A DNA stretch of 64,000 nucleotides from an uncultured Eubacteriales bacterium (lineage in GTDB: Bacteria > Bacillota > Clostridia > Oscillospirales > Oscillospiraceae): NCBI GenBank assembly GCA_900540545.1, contig UQGJ01000002.1, positions 1 to 64,000 of the forward strand, in the 5' to 3' direction. Below are positions 56,191 through 64,000 of this stretch, one piece after another. Positions within the stretch are counted from its first letter, which is position 1; every line of letters begins with the position of its first letter. A program made the position numbers and the translations under genes. The notes below the pieces were generated by a model, which was given only the letters and a program-made list of their open reading frames with translations, did no database searches and was not told where the DNA came from.

Positions 56191-58593
56191 TTACCGCAGC
56201 ACGGCCCCCAGCTCCTTCTCCAGAGAGTCCAAAATAGACTTCACATCCGCGTCCGCCTCTTCCGCCGTCAGGCTGCGGTCGTCGGCCCGGAGGACCAGGT
56301 TGAAGGCCACGGACTTCTTGCCCTCGGCCACGCCCTTGCCCCGGTAGATGTCAAAGAGCTTGACCTCCTTCAAAAGCCCTTTGGCTCCCTTGCCGATGCA
56401 GTCCTCCAGGGCCCCCACGGTGACGGCCTCGTCGCAGACCACGGCGATGTCCCGGGTCACGCTGGGGAACTTGGGCAGGGGGGTGTACAGCGGGTTGTCC
56501 CCCTGGACCTGGAAAAGTGCCTCCACCGACAGCTCGGCGGCGTACAGTTCCCCGTCCACGCCGTAGTTGGCCGCCACGGCGGGGTGGACCTGTCCCAATA
56601 CGCCCAGCCGGACCTCGCCGGCGCACACCACGGCGCAGCGCCCCGGATGATAGGACACGTTGTCCGGGCAGGCCGTGAAGCGCACATTTTTCACCCGCAG
56701 CTCCCGCAGCAGGGCTTCCACAGCCCCTTTGAGGGCGAAGAAGTCCACGCCGCCGCCGTAGGCCCCCAGGGTGAGGACCTTCTTCTCCACGGCCAGCCCG
56801 TCGGCCCCGCCGGGGGCGTAGGTCTTGCCCAGCTCATAGAGCCGCACGGCCTTGTTGCGGTAGTTCCAGTTCCGTGCCAGGATGTCCAGCATGGACCCCA
56901 GGGTGGTGGTCCGCATGATGGAGGTGTCCTCGCCCAGGGGGTTCAAGATCTTCAGGCTCTCCCGCCGGAGGTCCCCGGCGGCCCAGCCGATTTTGTCGTA
57001 GGTGGTGGGGGAGATGAAGGAGTAGGTGATAATCTCGCTGTAACCCAGGCTGCGGCAGGTCCCGCCCAGGGTCCGCTCCAGCTGCTGTTCCGGGCTGTAC
57101 CCGCCCAGGGTGGTCTCTCCCCGCATGAGGGTGGTGGGGATGTTGTTGTACCCGTGGAACCGGGCCACCTCCTCGGCCAGGTCGGCCATGGCCTTCACGT
57201 CGCCTCGCCAGGAGGGCACCGTCACCCGGTCGCCTTCCACCTGGAAGTCCAGCTTCCGCAGGATGGCAATCATCTCGTCCTTGGTCACGTCAGTGCCCAG
57301 CAGGGCGTTGATTTTCTCCGGCTCCAGGGGCAGCACAGTGGGCTGGGGCACATAGTTGAGAATGTCAATGACCCCGTCCACCACCTGGCCGGCCCCCAAC
57401 AGCTCCACCAGCTCGCAGGCCCGGTCCACGGCGGGCAGGGTGTTCATGGGGTCCAGGCCCTTTTCAAACTTGGCGCTGGCTTCGGTGCGCATGCCCAGGG
57501 CCAGGGCCGTCCGGCGGATGGAGGTGCCGTCGAAGCAGGCCGACTCGAACACCACGTCCACCGTGTCGTCCACGATCTCGCTGTTCTCGCCGCCCATGAT
57601 GCCCGCCAGACCCACCGCCCGGTGCTCGTCTGCGATGACCACCATGGAGGGAGTGAGCTTCCGCACGCCCCCGTCCAGGGTGGTCAGCTCCTCGCCATCG
57701 CCCGCCCGGCGGACCACGATCTTACCGCCCTTCACGTAGCGGTAGTCGAAGGCGTGCATGGGCTGGCCGTACTCCAGCATGACGTAGTTGGTGATGTCCA
57801 CGATGTTGTTGATGGGACGCACACCGTTGGCCCGCAGCCGCTGGCGCATCCACAGGGGGGAGGGGCCGATTTTCACGTTCCGCACCATCCGGGCCGTGTA
57901 CCGGGGCACCAGGTCGGCGTCGGGGGTCTCCACGTCCAGCAGGTCGTGGAGGGTCCCCGCGGCCCCGCCCTTCACCACCGGCGCGTGGAGCGTCAACTCC
58001 CCGCCGAAGGTGGCCGCCGCCTCCCGGGCCAACCCGATGACGCTCAGGCAGTCGGGCCGGTTGGGGGTGATCTCAAACTCCACCACGTGGTCGTTGTAGC
58101 CCAGGGCTTCGCAGATGTCGTCGCCGGGCTTCAGGCCCCTGGCCTTCAGGTCCGGGTCGCTCTCCAGAATGAAAATGCCGTCTACGATGCTGTAAGGCCA
58201 GTCGTGGTCCGTCATGCCCAGTTCCTTGTAAGAACAGAGCATCCCCTTGGACTTCTCGCCCCGCAGGTTGCCGCGGGTGATGTGGACCCCGCCGGGCAGC
58301 CAGGAGTTGTCCTTGGCCACGGGCACCAGGTCCCCCTCGTGGACGTTCTGAGCCCCGGTGACGATCTGCACCGGCTCACCGTCGCCCACGTCCACCTGAC
58401 AGATGAACATGTGGTCGGAGTTGGGGTGCCGCACCATGGACACCACCCGGCCCACCACCACGTTTTTGATTTCGGACCCCTCCACCTGGGTGGTCTCCAC
58501 CTTGGAGCCGGACAGGGTCATCGCCTCGGCAAATTCATGGTCGGAGACCGAGACGGGGGTAAATTCCTTGAGCCATTCACGGGATAAAATCAT
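56191..58593 (-). CDS. pheT: Phenylalanine--tRNA ligase beta subunit
   Basis: An 800-residue subunit of the alpha2-beta2 PheRS that charges tRNA-Phe. The N-terminal OB-fold tRNA-binding EMAP-like domain is seen in VVVGRVVSMVRHPNSDHMFI (46-65), the B3/B4 editing region follows, B5 is near YVPQPTVLPLEPEKINALLG and the C-terminal anticodon-binding FDX-ACB domain ends at LEKELGAVLR. Length is normal. It lies 18 bases downstream of pheS on the same transcript. Confidence 0.97.
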   Translation of the reverse strand: MILSREWLKEFTPVSVSDHEFAEAMTLSGSKVETTQVEGSEIKNVVVGRVVSMVRHPNSDHMFICQVDVGDGEPVQIVTGAQNVHEGDLVPVAKDNSWLPGGVHITRGNLRGEKSKGMLCSYKELGMTDHDWPYSIVDGIFILESDPDLKARGLKPGDDICEALGYNDHVVEFEITPNRPDCLSVIGLAREAAATFGGELTLHAPVVKGGAAGTLHDLLDVETPDADLVPRYTARMVRNVKIGPSPLWMRQRLRANGVRPINNIVDITNYVMLEYGQPMHAFDYRYVKGGKIVVRRAGDGEELTTLDGGVRKLTPSMVVIADEHRAVGLAGIMGGENSEIVDDTVDVVFESACFDGTSIRRTALALGMRTEASAKFEKGLDPMNTLPAVDRACELVELLGAGQVVDGVIDILNYVPQPTVLPLEPEKINALLGTDVTKDEMIAILRKLDFQVEGDRVTVPSWRGDVKAMADLAEEVARFHGYNNIPTTLMRGETTLGGYSPEQQLERTLGGTCRSLGYSEIITYSFISPTTYDKIGWAAGDLRRESLKILNPLGEDTSIMRTTTLGSMLDILARNWNYRNKAVRLYELGKTYAPGGADGLAVEKKVLTLGAYGGGVDFFALKGAVEALLRELRVKNVRFTACPDNVSYHPGRCAVVCAGEVRLGVLGQVHPAVAANYGVDGELYAAELSVEALFQVQGDNPLYTPLPKFPSVTRDIAVVCDEAVTVGALEDCIGKGAKGLLKEVKLFDIYRGKGVAEGKKSVAFNLVLRADDRSLTAEEADADVKSILDSLEKELGAVLR

Positions 58594-58611
58594 ATCGTTC
58601 AGCCTCCTTCC

Positions 58612-59637
58612 TTAAAACTGTTCCAGGAACCGCATGTCATTCTCAAAAATCAGCCGCAGGTCGGCGATTTTGAACCGCCGCATGGCGGTGCGCTCCAACC
58701 CCATGCCGAAGGCCCAGCCGGTGTAAACTTCAGGGTCGATGCCCGCCATCTCCAGCACTCTGGGGTGGACCATACCCGCGCCCAACAGTTCGATCCAGCC
58801 CTCGCCCTTGCAGGTGGCGCAGCCCACGCCGCCGCACTTGTGGCACTGCACGTCCATCTCGCAGGAGGGCTCGGTGAAGGGGAAGTGGTGGGGCCGGAAC
58901 CGGGTCACCGTGCCCTTGCCATAGAGCTGTTCCACCATAGCATTCAGCGTCCCCTTCAAATCGGCCATGGTCACGCCCTTGTCGATGACCATGCCCTCTA
59001 CCTGGTGGAACATGGGGGAGTGGGTGGCGTCCACCTCGTCCTTGCGGTACACCCGCCCCGGCGCGATGATGCGGATGGGCAGGGGCATGGTCTCCATGGC
59101 CCGCACCTGCATGGGGGAGGTCTGGGAGCGCAGCATCACGCTGCTGTCCTCGGTAAAATAGAACGTGTCGGACCAGTCCCGGCTGGGATGGCCCTCCTCG
59201 GCGTTGAGCTTGTCGAAGTTATAGACCGCCAGCTCCACCTCCGGCCCGTCCAGCACGGTAAAGCCCATGCCCACGAAGATGTCCTTGATTTCATCCAGGG
59301 CGATATACATGGGGTGCTTGTGCCCCAGCTCCACGGCCGTGCCGGGGATGGTCACGTCCACCGCCTCGGCCTTCAGCCGGAACTCCATGGCCGCCCGCTC
59401 CAGCTTCTTGCCCTGGGCATCCAGGGCTTCCTCCAGGGCCGCCCGGACCTCGTTGGCCATCTGCCCCATGACGGGCCGCTCCTCGGCGGACAGCCCGCCC
59501 ATCATCTTGAGGACGGCGGTGAGCTCGCCCTTCTTGCCCAGGTACTTGACGCGCAGAGCGTCCAAATCCTGGGCCGCCTTGGTCTCGGCCAGGGCCGACA
59601 GGGCCTCCCGCCTGATTTGTTCCAGTTTTTCCTTCAT
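58612..59637 (-). CDS. pheS: Phenylalanine--tRNA ligase alpha subunit
   Basis: A 341-residue catalytic subunit of PheRS. Coiled N-terminal tRNA-binding arm (1-90), class II motif 2 (SPMFHQVEGMVIDKG near 205-219) and motif 3 (GWAFGMGLERTAMRRF near 310). CATCK-type zinc-like Cys cluster CHKCGGVGCATCKG is present near 270. Start at 59637 is preceded by AAAGGAG; an upstream in-frame ATG at 59670 lies in the T-box terminator. Regulated by the T-box leader at 59668-59902. Confidence 0.97.
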   Translation of the reverse strand: MKEKLEQIRREALSALAETKAAQDLDALRVKYLGKKGELTAVLKMMGGLSAEERPVMGQMANEVRAALEEALDAQGKKLERAAMEFRLKAEAVDVTIPGTAVELGHKHPMYIALDEIKDIFVGMGFTVLDGPEVELAVYNFDKLNAEEGHPSRDWSDTFYFTEDSSVMLRSQTSPMQVRAMETMPLPIRIIAPGRVYRKDEVDATHSPMFHQVEGMVIDKGVTMADLKGTLNAMVEQLYGKGTVTRFRPHHFPFTEPSCEMDVQCHKCGGVGCATCKGEGWIELLGAGMVHPRVLEMAGIDPEVYTGWAFGMGLERTAMRRFKIADLRLIFENDMRFLEQF

Positions 59638-59667
59638 ATCACATGCTCCTTTTGCAAGAATGAACAA

Positions 59668-59902
59668 CAAAAAATGCCTCTCATCCCTAAATCAGGGACG
59701 AAAGGCAACCCTTCCGCGGTACCACCCACGTTTCGCACTGTTGTGCGCACTTGAAGCCCCATAACGGAGGCGACTCCGTCCATGTCTCCATGGCCGCTCC
59801 CGGGCGAACCAAGCGACCAGGCCCCACATCCGCTCTCAGCCGGTGACGGACGCTCTCTGACGGACCCCAAACTCGCTATTTTCCCGTTCTTTGCGTTTAC
59901 AA
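59668..59902 (-). promoter_or_regulatory. T-box riboswitch (tRNA-Phe)
   Basis: Minus-strand leader of pheST. The T-box sequence GGTGGTACCGCGG lies at 59726-59714, in the antiterminator, which competes with a terminator stem (59706-59676, followed by TTTTTT). GGCTGAGAG, a stem I distal-loop-like element, lies upstream and a UUC codon followed by G (59807-59805) is in a suitable specifier position, matching Phe. Uncharged tRNA-Phe is predicted to allow read-through. Confidence 0.9.
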
Positions 59903-59908
59903 TTGTCC

Positions 59909-59937
59909 TTTATACCACAAGAAGGGGAAAAAAGCAA
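59909..59937 (-). promoter_or_regulatory. Promoter of pheST T-box transcript
   Basis: On the minus strand TTGCTT and TATAAA are separated by 17 bases, just upstream of the T-box leader. Confidence 0.7.
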
Positions 59938-59988
59938 GATGAAATTGACGCGCGGCCCCGAAGCGCCTATAATACCTCCAGGCACCTT

Positions 59989-60075
59989 GTCATTGCGAGC
60001 CAGTTCTAAAACTGGCGCCCTCCAGAGGGGCTTCTCTTGCCCCTTCGGGGCAATTCACCTTCTGGCAATCCGCAT
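59989..60075 (+). repeat. Dispersed hairpin repeat, copy 4, interrupted
   Basis: GTCATTGCGAGCCAGT...ACTGGCG is followed by ~50 extra bases including a CCCCTTCGGGG-type hairpin before TGGCAATCCGCAT resumes. Part of a ~500-base gene-free stretch between pheS and nnr that otherwise holds the T-box, its promoter and AT-rich spacer. Confidence 0.75.
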
Positions 60076-60135
60076 CCCACGTCCCCAATTCTTCATTCTT
60101 AACTCATAATTTTTAATTCAATTGGAGTGACCCAT

Positions 60136-61683
60136 ATGCAGCTCGCCACCTCCGCCCAGATGCAGGCCATCGACCGCAGCGCCATCGAGACCTGCGGCAT
60201 CCCCTCCGCCACCCTTATGGAGAACGCCGCCAAGGCCGTGGCCGAGGCGTGCATCTCCCTCATCAACAAGCCCGCCCGGGGCCGCGTGGCGCTTTTCTGC
60301 GGCTGCGGCAATAACGGCGGGGACGGCGTGGCCGCCGCCCGCTTCCTCCTCCAGGCCGGCCTGGAGGTCCGCTGCTTCCTGGTGGGCAGCCGGGAAAAAA
60401 TGTCCCCCGACTGCCGGGAGATGGAGTCCCGCCTCCAGGCTGCCGGCGGCAGGCTGGAGCCCTTCGCCCCCGACGACCCGGACTTCGCCGCCTGGTGCCT
60501 GGACTGCGACGTGCTGGTGGACGCCCTCTTCGGCATTGGACTCAACGGCCAACTGTGGGGCGACCCTTACACCGCCGTGCAGATGATGAACACCTGCGAC
60601 ATCCCCGTGGTCTCCGTGGATATTCCCAGCGGGGTGGAGGCCGACACCGGCCGGGTCCTGGGCCTGGCCGTGGAGGCCCGGCGGACCGTCACCTTCACCC
60701 GCCCCAAGCTGGGCCACTTTCTGGGCCAGGGCGGCCTGTGCTGCGGCGAGCTGTCGGTCCACGACATCGGCATCCCCAACCACCTGCTCCAGACCCTGCC
60801 CAACGAGACCCAGGCCGTCTGCGCCACGGACATCCGCCTGCCCCGCCGGGCCAGGGACTCCTATAAGGGGGACTACGGCCGGGTCTATATCCTGGGCGGC
60901 TGCGTGGGCTACTCCGGCGCCCCCATTTTCGCCGCCAAGGCCGCCGTCCGCTCCGGCGCGGGGCTGGTCTCCCTGGGCGTCCCCGCCCCCCTGTGGCCCG
61001 TGGCCGCCGCCAAGCTGGACGAGGCCATGACCCACCCCCTGCCCGCCGGGAAGGAGGGGGCCCTCAGCGTGGAGGCCACCGAGGCCGCCCTCAAGCGCCT
61101 GGAGGGCAGCGACGTGGCCCTCATCGGCCCCGGCCTGGGCCGGAGCGCCGGCGTGGCCTCCGTGGTCCGCCATATCCTGAAAAACCTCCATATCCCCGTG
61201 GTCCTGGACGCCGACGGCATAAACGCCCTGGACGGGCATATAGATGTATTGGACGCCCGCCGGGGCACCTTCACCGTCCTCACCCCCCACGACGGGGAGT
61301 TCGCCCGCATCGGCGGCGACCTCTCCTCCGGGGACCGGCTCTCCGCCGCCCGCGCCTTCGCGGCGGACCACGGCTGCGTGGTGGTCCTCAAGGGCCACCG
61401 CACCATCGCCGCCTTCCCCGACGGGGCGGCCTACATCAATACCACCGGCAACCCCGGCATGGCCAAGGGGGGCAGCGGCGACGTGCTGGGCGGCATCATC
61501 GTCTCCCTGCTGGGCCAGGGTCTGAGCGCCCGGGAGGCCATCCCCATGGCCGTCTATTTCCACGGCCTGGCCGGGGACCTCTGCGCCAAGGCCAAGGGCG
61601 AGTACGGCATGACCCCCACCGATATGATAGAGACCCTTCCCCAGGCCATGCGCCTGTTCGACGGCAGTGGGCGGCGCCTGTGA
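60136..61683 (+). CDS. nnr: Bifunctional NAD(P)HX epimerase/dehydratase
   Basis: A 515-residue repair enzyme that epimerises and dehydrates damaged hydrated NAD(P)H. The N-terminal YjeF-type epimerase half has GCGNNGGDG near 57-65; the C-terminal YjeF/CARKD dehydratase half has the ADP-binding NTTGNPGMAKGGSGDVLGG near 437-455. Start at 60136 is supported by TTGGAGTGA; an in-frame GTG at 60127 is less likely. The lipase-like gene overlaps its last 17 bases. In Bacillus relatives this gene sits in an nnr-ydcC-alr neighbourhood. Confidence 0.94.
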   Translation: MQLATSAQMQAIDRSAIETCGIPSATLMENAAKAVAEACISLINKPARGRVALFCGCGNNGGDGVAAARFLLQAGLEVRCFLVGSREKMSPDCREMESRLQAAGGRLEPFAPDDPDFAAWCLDCDVLVDALFGIGLNGQLWGDPYTAVQMMNTCDIPVVSVDIPSGVEADTGRVLGLAVEARRTVTFTRPKLGHFLGQGGLCCGELSVHDIGIPNHLLQTLPNETQAVCATDIRLPRRARDSYKGDYGRVYILGGCVGYSGAPIFAAKAAVRSGAGLVSLGVPAPLWPVAAAKLDEAMTHPLPAGKEGALSVEATEAALKRLEGSDVALIGPGLGRSAGVASVVRHILKNLHIPVVLDADGINALDGHIDVLDARRGTFTVLTPHDGEFARIGGDLSSGDRLSAARAFAADHGCVVVLKGHRTIAAFPDGAAYINTTGNPGMAKGGSGDVLGGIIVSLLGQGLSAREAIPMAVYFHGLAGDLCAKAKGEYGMTPTDMIETLPQAMRLFDGSGRRL

Positions 61684-62467
61684 GACCCGCTGCCCCATCC
61701 TGCTGATCCACGGCACCGGGGTGCGGGACTGGCGGCACGTGGAATACTGGGGCCGCATCGCGGACCGCCTGCGGCAGGAGGGGGCCAGCGTCTACCACGG
61801 CGGCCAGGACAGCTGGGCCACCGTGGAGGCCAACGCCGCCGCCCTCAAAGCCCGGGTCCTGGCCGTCCTGGCCGAGACCGGCAGGGAACAGGTCCATATC
61901 ATCGCCCACTCCAAGGGCGGGCTGGACGCCCGCTACATGGTCTCCTCTCTGGGCATGGCCCCCTATGTGGCCAGCCTCACCACCGTCTCCACCCCCCACC
62001 ACGGCTCCAGGACCATGGACGCCCTGTACCGACTGCCCCGGTGGCTCTTCCGGCTGGGCGGCTTCTTCGTGAATCTGTGGTACCGCATCCTGGGCGACCG
62101 TGACCCGGATTTCTGCGCCGTCTGCGGCCAGTTCACCACCGCCTGGGCCGAGGCCTTCAACCGGGCCAATCCCGACGCCGAAGGGGTCCTTTACCGCAGC
62201 TACGGCGGCGTCATGGCCCGCTCCACCAGCGATCTATTCATGTGCTGGCAGCACTTCGTGATCCAGCGGGTGGAGGGGGACAACGACGGCCTGGTCACCC
62301 TGGAATCGGCCCGCTGGACCAACTTCCGGGAGCCCTGGCGGGGCGCCGGGAACCGGGGCGTCTCCCACCTGGACGAGGTGGACTTCCGACGCCGCCCCGT
62401 GGGCGGCGTGGAGATTCCGGAACTCTATCTGCAAATGGTGGCCGAGCTGAAAGAGCTGGGCCTGTAA
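61667..62467 (+). CDS. Alpha/beta-fold lipase-like protein
   Basis: A 266-residue hydrolase with the oxyanion segment CPILLIHGTGVRD (9-21), nucleophile elbow IIAHSKGGLD (Ser 82 region, A-H-S-K-G variant of G-x-S-x-G), and a late His in RGVSHLDE near 238. It resembles triacylglycerol lipase/esterase relatives of clostridia. No signal peptide, so probably cytoplasmic. GTG start overlaps nnr by 17 bases, implying translational coupling. It is inserted into the otherwise usual nnr-lipoprotein-alr order. Confidence 0.78.
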   Translation: MGGACETRCPILLIHGTGVRDWRHVEYWGRIADRLRQEGASVYHGGQDSWATVEANAAALKARVLAVLAETGREQVHIIAHSKGGLDARYMVSSLGMAPYVASLTTVSTPHHGSRTMDALYRLPRWLFRLGGFFVNLWYRILGDRDPDFCAVCGQFTTAWAEAFNRANPDAEGVLYRSYGGVMARSTSDLFMCWQHFVIQRVEGDNDGLVTLESARWTNFREPWRGAGNRGVSHLDEVDFRRRPVGGVEIPELYLQMVAELKELGL

Positions 62468-62491
62468 TACAATGAACAGGAGGTCCCCGCC

Positions 62492-63088
62492 GTGCACAAG
62501 AGAGCGCTCTGTGCACCAATGATGACCCTGTTCCTCCTCCTCGCCGCCTGCGGCGGGGGAGCCGGAACGGGCAACGACCAACTGGCCCTGGACATCCGGG
62601 CCGACTACCTGGAGATGAACGGCTGTACCGCAAAGCTGGACGTGACCGCCGACTACGGCCAGCGGGTCTACGAGTACACCCTGGCCCTGACCTACGCCAG
62701 GGAGGGGGATACCCTCCTCACCGTGGAGGCCCCCGACATCATCGCCGGCGTCACCGCCCGGGTCTCCAAGGACTCCGCCGCCCTGGAATATGACGGCGTC
62801 AGCCTGGAGACCGGCCCCCTGGACGACCAGGGCCTGTCCCCCCTCAGCGCCGCCCCCGTCCTCCTGGCCTGCGCACGGGAGTCCTTCATCGCCGAGAGCG
62901 CCCTGGAGACGGTGGGAGAGACCGAGGCCTTGAAAGTCACCTACCGGGACCCGGAGTCCACCCCCGGCACCGGCCGGGAGGTCTCCCTCTGGTTCGACGC
63001 CAATACCCACGCCCCCCTTCAAGGCGAGATACTCTCCGACGGCTATCAGGTCATCCGCTGTACCTTCACCGAATTCTCCATGACCTAA
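62492..63088 (+). CDS. LolA/YdcC-like lipoprotein
   Basis: A 198-residue predicted lipoprotein (lipobox LLAAC, Cys 20) with a beta-rich LolA-like domain (LDIRADYLEMNGCTAKLDVTA, LKVTYRDPESTPGTGREVSLWF, APLQGEILSDGYQVIRCTF). Position just before alr matches the Bacillus ydcC gene, a lipoprotein of unknown function in the same order; I infer orthology. GTG start has AGGAGGT eight bases upstream. No terminator before alr apart from hairpin repeat copy 5. Confidence 0.75.
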   Translation: MHKRALCAPMMTLFLLLAACGGGAGTGNDQLALDIRADYLEMNGCTAKLDVTADYGQRVYEYTLALTYAREGDTLLTVEAPDIIAGVTARVSKDSAALEYDGVSLETGPLDDQGLSPLSAAPVLLACARESFIAESALETVGETEALKVTYRDPESTPGTGREVSLWFDANTHAPLQGEILSDGYQVIRCTFTEFSMT

Positions 63089-63093
63089 ACGCT

Positions 63094-63136
63094 GTCATTG
63101 CGAGCCAGTTCGCAAACTGGCGTGGCAATCCGTATC
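63094..63136 (+). repeat. Dispersed hairpin repeat, copy 5
   Basis: GTCATTGCGAGCCAGT...ACTGGCGTGGCAATCCG, 5 bases after the lipoprotein stop and 54 bases before alr. Confidence 0.85.
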
Positions 63137-63190
63137 CCCCGTTCCCAATTATCCATTTTCCCCATCCTCTCAACGAATCGAGGCCCAATT

Positions 63191-64000
63191 ATGAACCCAT
63201 CACAAAAGCGGACCTGGGCGGAAATCGACCTCTCGGCCCTGGCCCATAACTACCGCGCCCTCCGCTCCCTCACGCCACCCGGCTGCAAATTCGTCGGCGT
63301 GGTCAAGGCCAACGCCTACGGCCACGGAGCCGTCTCCGTGGCAAAAAAGCTGGAGGAGCTGGGCGCGGACTACCTGGCCGTGGCCTGCCTGGACGAGGCT
63401 GTGGAGCTGCGCCGGGCGGGGGTGACCGCCCCCATCCTGATTTTGGGCGTCACCCCGCCGGAGTTTGCCCCGGACCTCCTTCGGTACGACATCACCCAGG
63501 CGGTGGGCGACCTGCCCACCGCCCAGGCCCTGTCCCAGGCCGCCTGGGGGGCGGACAAGCCCCTGAAAATCCACGTCAAGGCGGACACCGGCATGTCCCG
63601 TCTGGGCTTCCTGGCCGACGAGGCCCACCGGGCTGACGCCGTGGGGGACATTCTGGCCCTCTGCGCCCTCCCCGGCCTGGAGGCGGAGGGCATCTTCACC
63701 CACTTTGCCAACGCCGACGGGGACGAGGGGTACACCATGACCCAGTTCACCCGCTTTCTGGACCTGCTCCAGGACCTGGAAGAGGCGGGCCGCACCTTCC
63801 AAATCCGCCATTGCGCCGCCAGCGCCGCTGTGTTAAACTACCCCTGTACCCACCTGGATATGGTCCGCCCCGGCATCGCCCTCTACGGCCACTACCCGGC
63901 CCCCGGTATGGAGCACACCTGCCCCCTGAAGCCGGTGATGACCCTGAAAACCAGGGTGGCCGCCGTCCGGGACCTGCCCGCCGGCACCTCCGTCAGCTAC
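63191..64000 (+). CDS. alr: Alanine racemase (5' part, runs off window)
   Basis: The first 270 codons of a fold-type III PLP racemase that makes D-alanine for peptidoglycan. The PLP Lys is in VGVVKANAYGHG (Lys 39), followed by the substrate-Arg segment KADTGMSRLG and FTHFANAD; the frame is open to 64000, so the C-terminal domain and catalytic Tyr are outside. ATG at 63191 follows a repeat; the ribosome site is weak (CGAGGCCC). Completes the nnr-lipase-ydcC-like-alr group. Confidence 0.95.
   Translation, partial: MNPSQKRTWAEIDLSALAHNYRALRSLTPPGCKFVGVVKANAYGHGAVSVAKKLEELGADYLAVACLDEAVELRRAGVTAPILILGVTPPEFAPDLLRYDITQAVGDLPTAQALSQAAWGADKPLKIHVKADTGMSRLGFLADEAHRADAVGDILALCALPGLEAEGIFTHFANADGDEGYTMTQFTRFLDLLQDLEEAGRTFQIRHCAASAAVLNYPCTHLDMVRPGIALYGHYPAPGMEHTCPLKPVMTLKTRVAAVRDLPAGTSVSY

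Noticed and set aside
56011..58587. Plus-strand open frame of 858 codons
   Set aside because: Antisense to pheT, which has all expected domains; the translation is low-complexity His/Gly/Val-rich.
44018..63136. Five similar repeats as a possible CRISPR array
   Set aside because: Copies are kilobases apart between genes, palindromic throughout and without spacer arrangement or cas genes.
1..64000. tRNA, rRNA, insertion sequence or prophage genes
   Set aside because: No cloverleaf-like, rRNA-like, transposase, integrase or phage structural motifs were seen on either strand; a tRNAscan or HMM search would be needed to be certain.

Overview
The window looks like chromosomal DNA of a GC-rich anaerobic gut Firmicute, most likely Oscillospiraceae (Flavonifractor/Lawsonibacter/Oscillibacter-like). 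This is inferred from Bacillota-type Shine-Dalgarno sequences with frequent GTG/TTG starts, sigma-A promoters, S-layer-homology and 'stalk' (copper-amine-oxidase-N) domain proteins, a Phe T-box, IreB, split 2-hydroxyacyl-CoA dehydratase-activase-type proteins, and many small clostridial families. No rRNA, tRNA, CRISPR, transposase or prophage genes were seen. The last gene (alr) runs off the right edge.

Layout. 0.07-3.3 kb: exopolyphosphatase-like protein, Fe-S aldo/keto reductase and small clostridial proteins. 3.3-12.3 kb, minus strand: two related lipoproteins flanking a MATE transporter, then a tightly packed operon of GNAT acetyltransferases and a two-piece dehydratase-activase-like system. 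12.5-16.5 kb, plus strand: five genes joined by 4-bp ATGA overlaps (DUF1700-like, DUF4097-like, two flavodoxin-fold reductases, a membrane 4Fe-4S protein). 16.6-23.3 kb: GNAT, malQ with a consensus promoter, and an AraC/GyrI-like regulator divergent from a MATE pump and a UvrA-like ABC ATPase, with three palindromes between. 23.4-26.6 kb: DUF4358-like lipoprotein and a ClpC-type ATPase whose reading frame has no ordinary start codon. 26.8-31.5 kb: ferredoxin, BrnQ, MFS exporter, an ECF sigma factor fused to a membrane/extracytoplasmic domain, and an Xre regulator. 31.7-36.7 kb: a four-gene secreted/cell-surface operon divergent from that regulator. 36.8-44.8 kb: His/Cys-rich protein, alpha/beta hydrolase behind an unusual pair of overlapping hairpins, a stalk-domain/oligopeptide-binding fusion, GH18 hydrolase with HSL-type esterase, and a condensation-like acyltransferase with a zinc-ribbon membrane protein. 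45.0-53.8 kb: complete cyclic-route arginine cluster argG-H-C-J-B-D-F plus a GNAT gene, studded with hairpin repeats. 53.9-59.9 kb: unknown protein, IreB, SLH protein, and pheST under a T-box. 60.1-64.0 kb: nnr, lipase-like gene, LolA/YdcC-like lipoprotein, alr.

How genes work together: argGHCJBDF converts glutamate to arginine, with ArgJ recycling the acetyl group. pheST is predicted to respond to uncharged tRNA-Phe. The AraC-MATE-UvrA group looks like a drug-response cassette. The Xre/ECF neighbourhood looks like a cell-envelope sensing and surface-display region; the function of that surface operon is not recognisable from known families and is the best candidate for an undescribed system here. 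All assignments come from reading the sequence and remembered family features; no database search was run.
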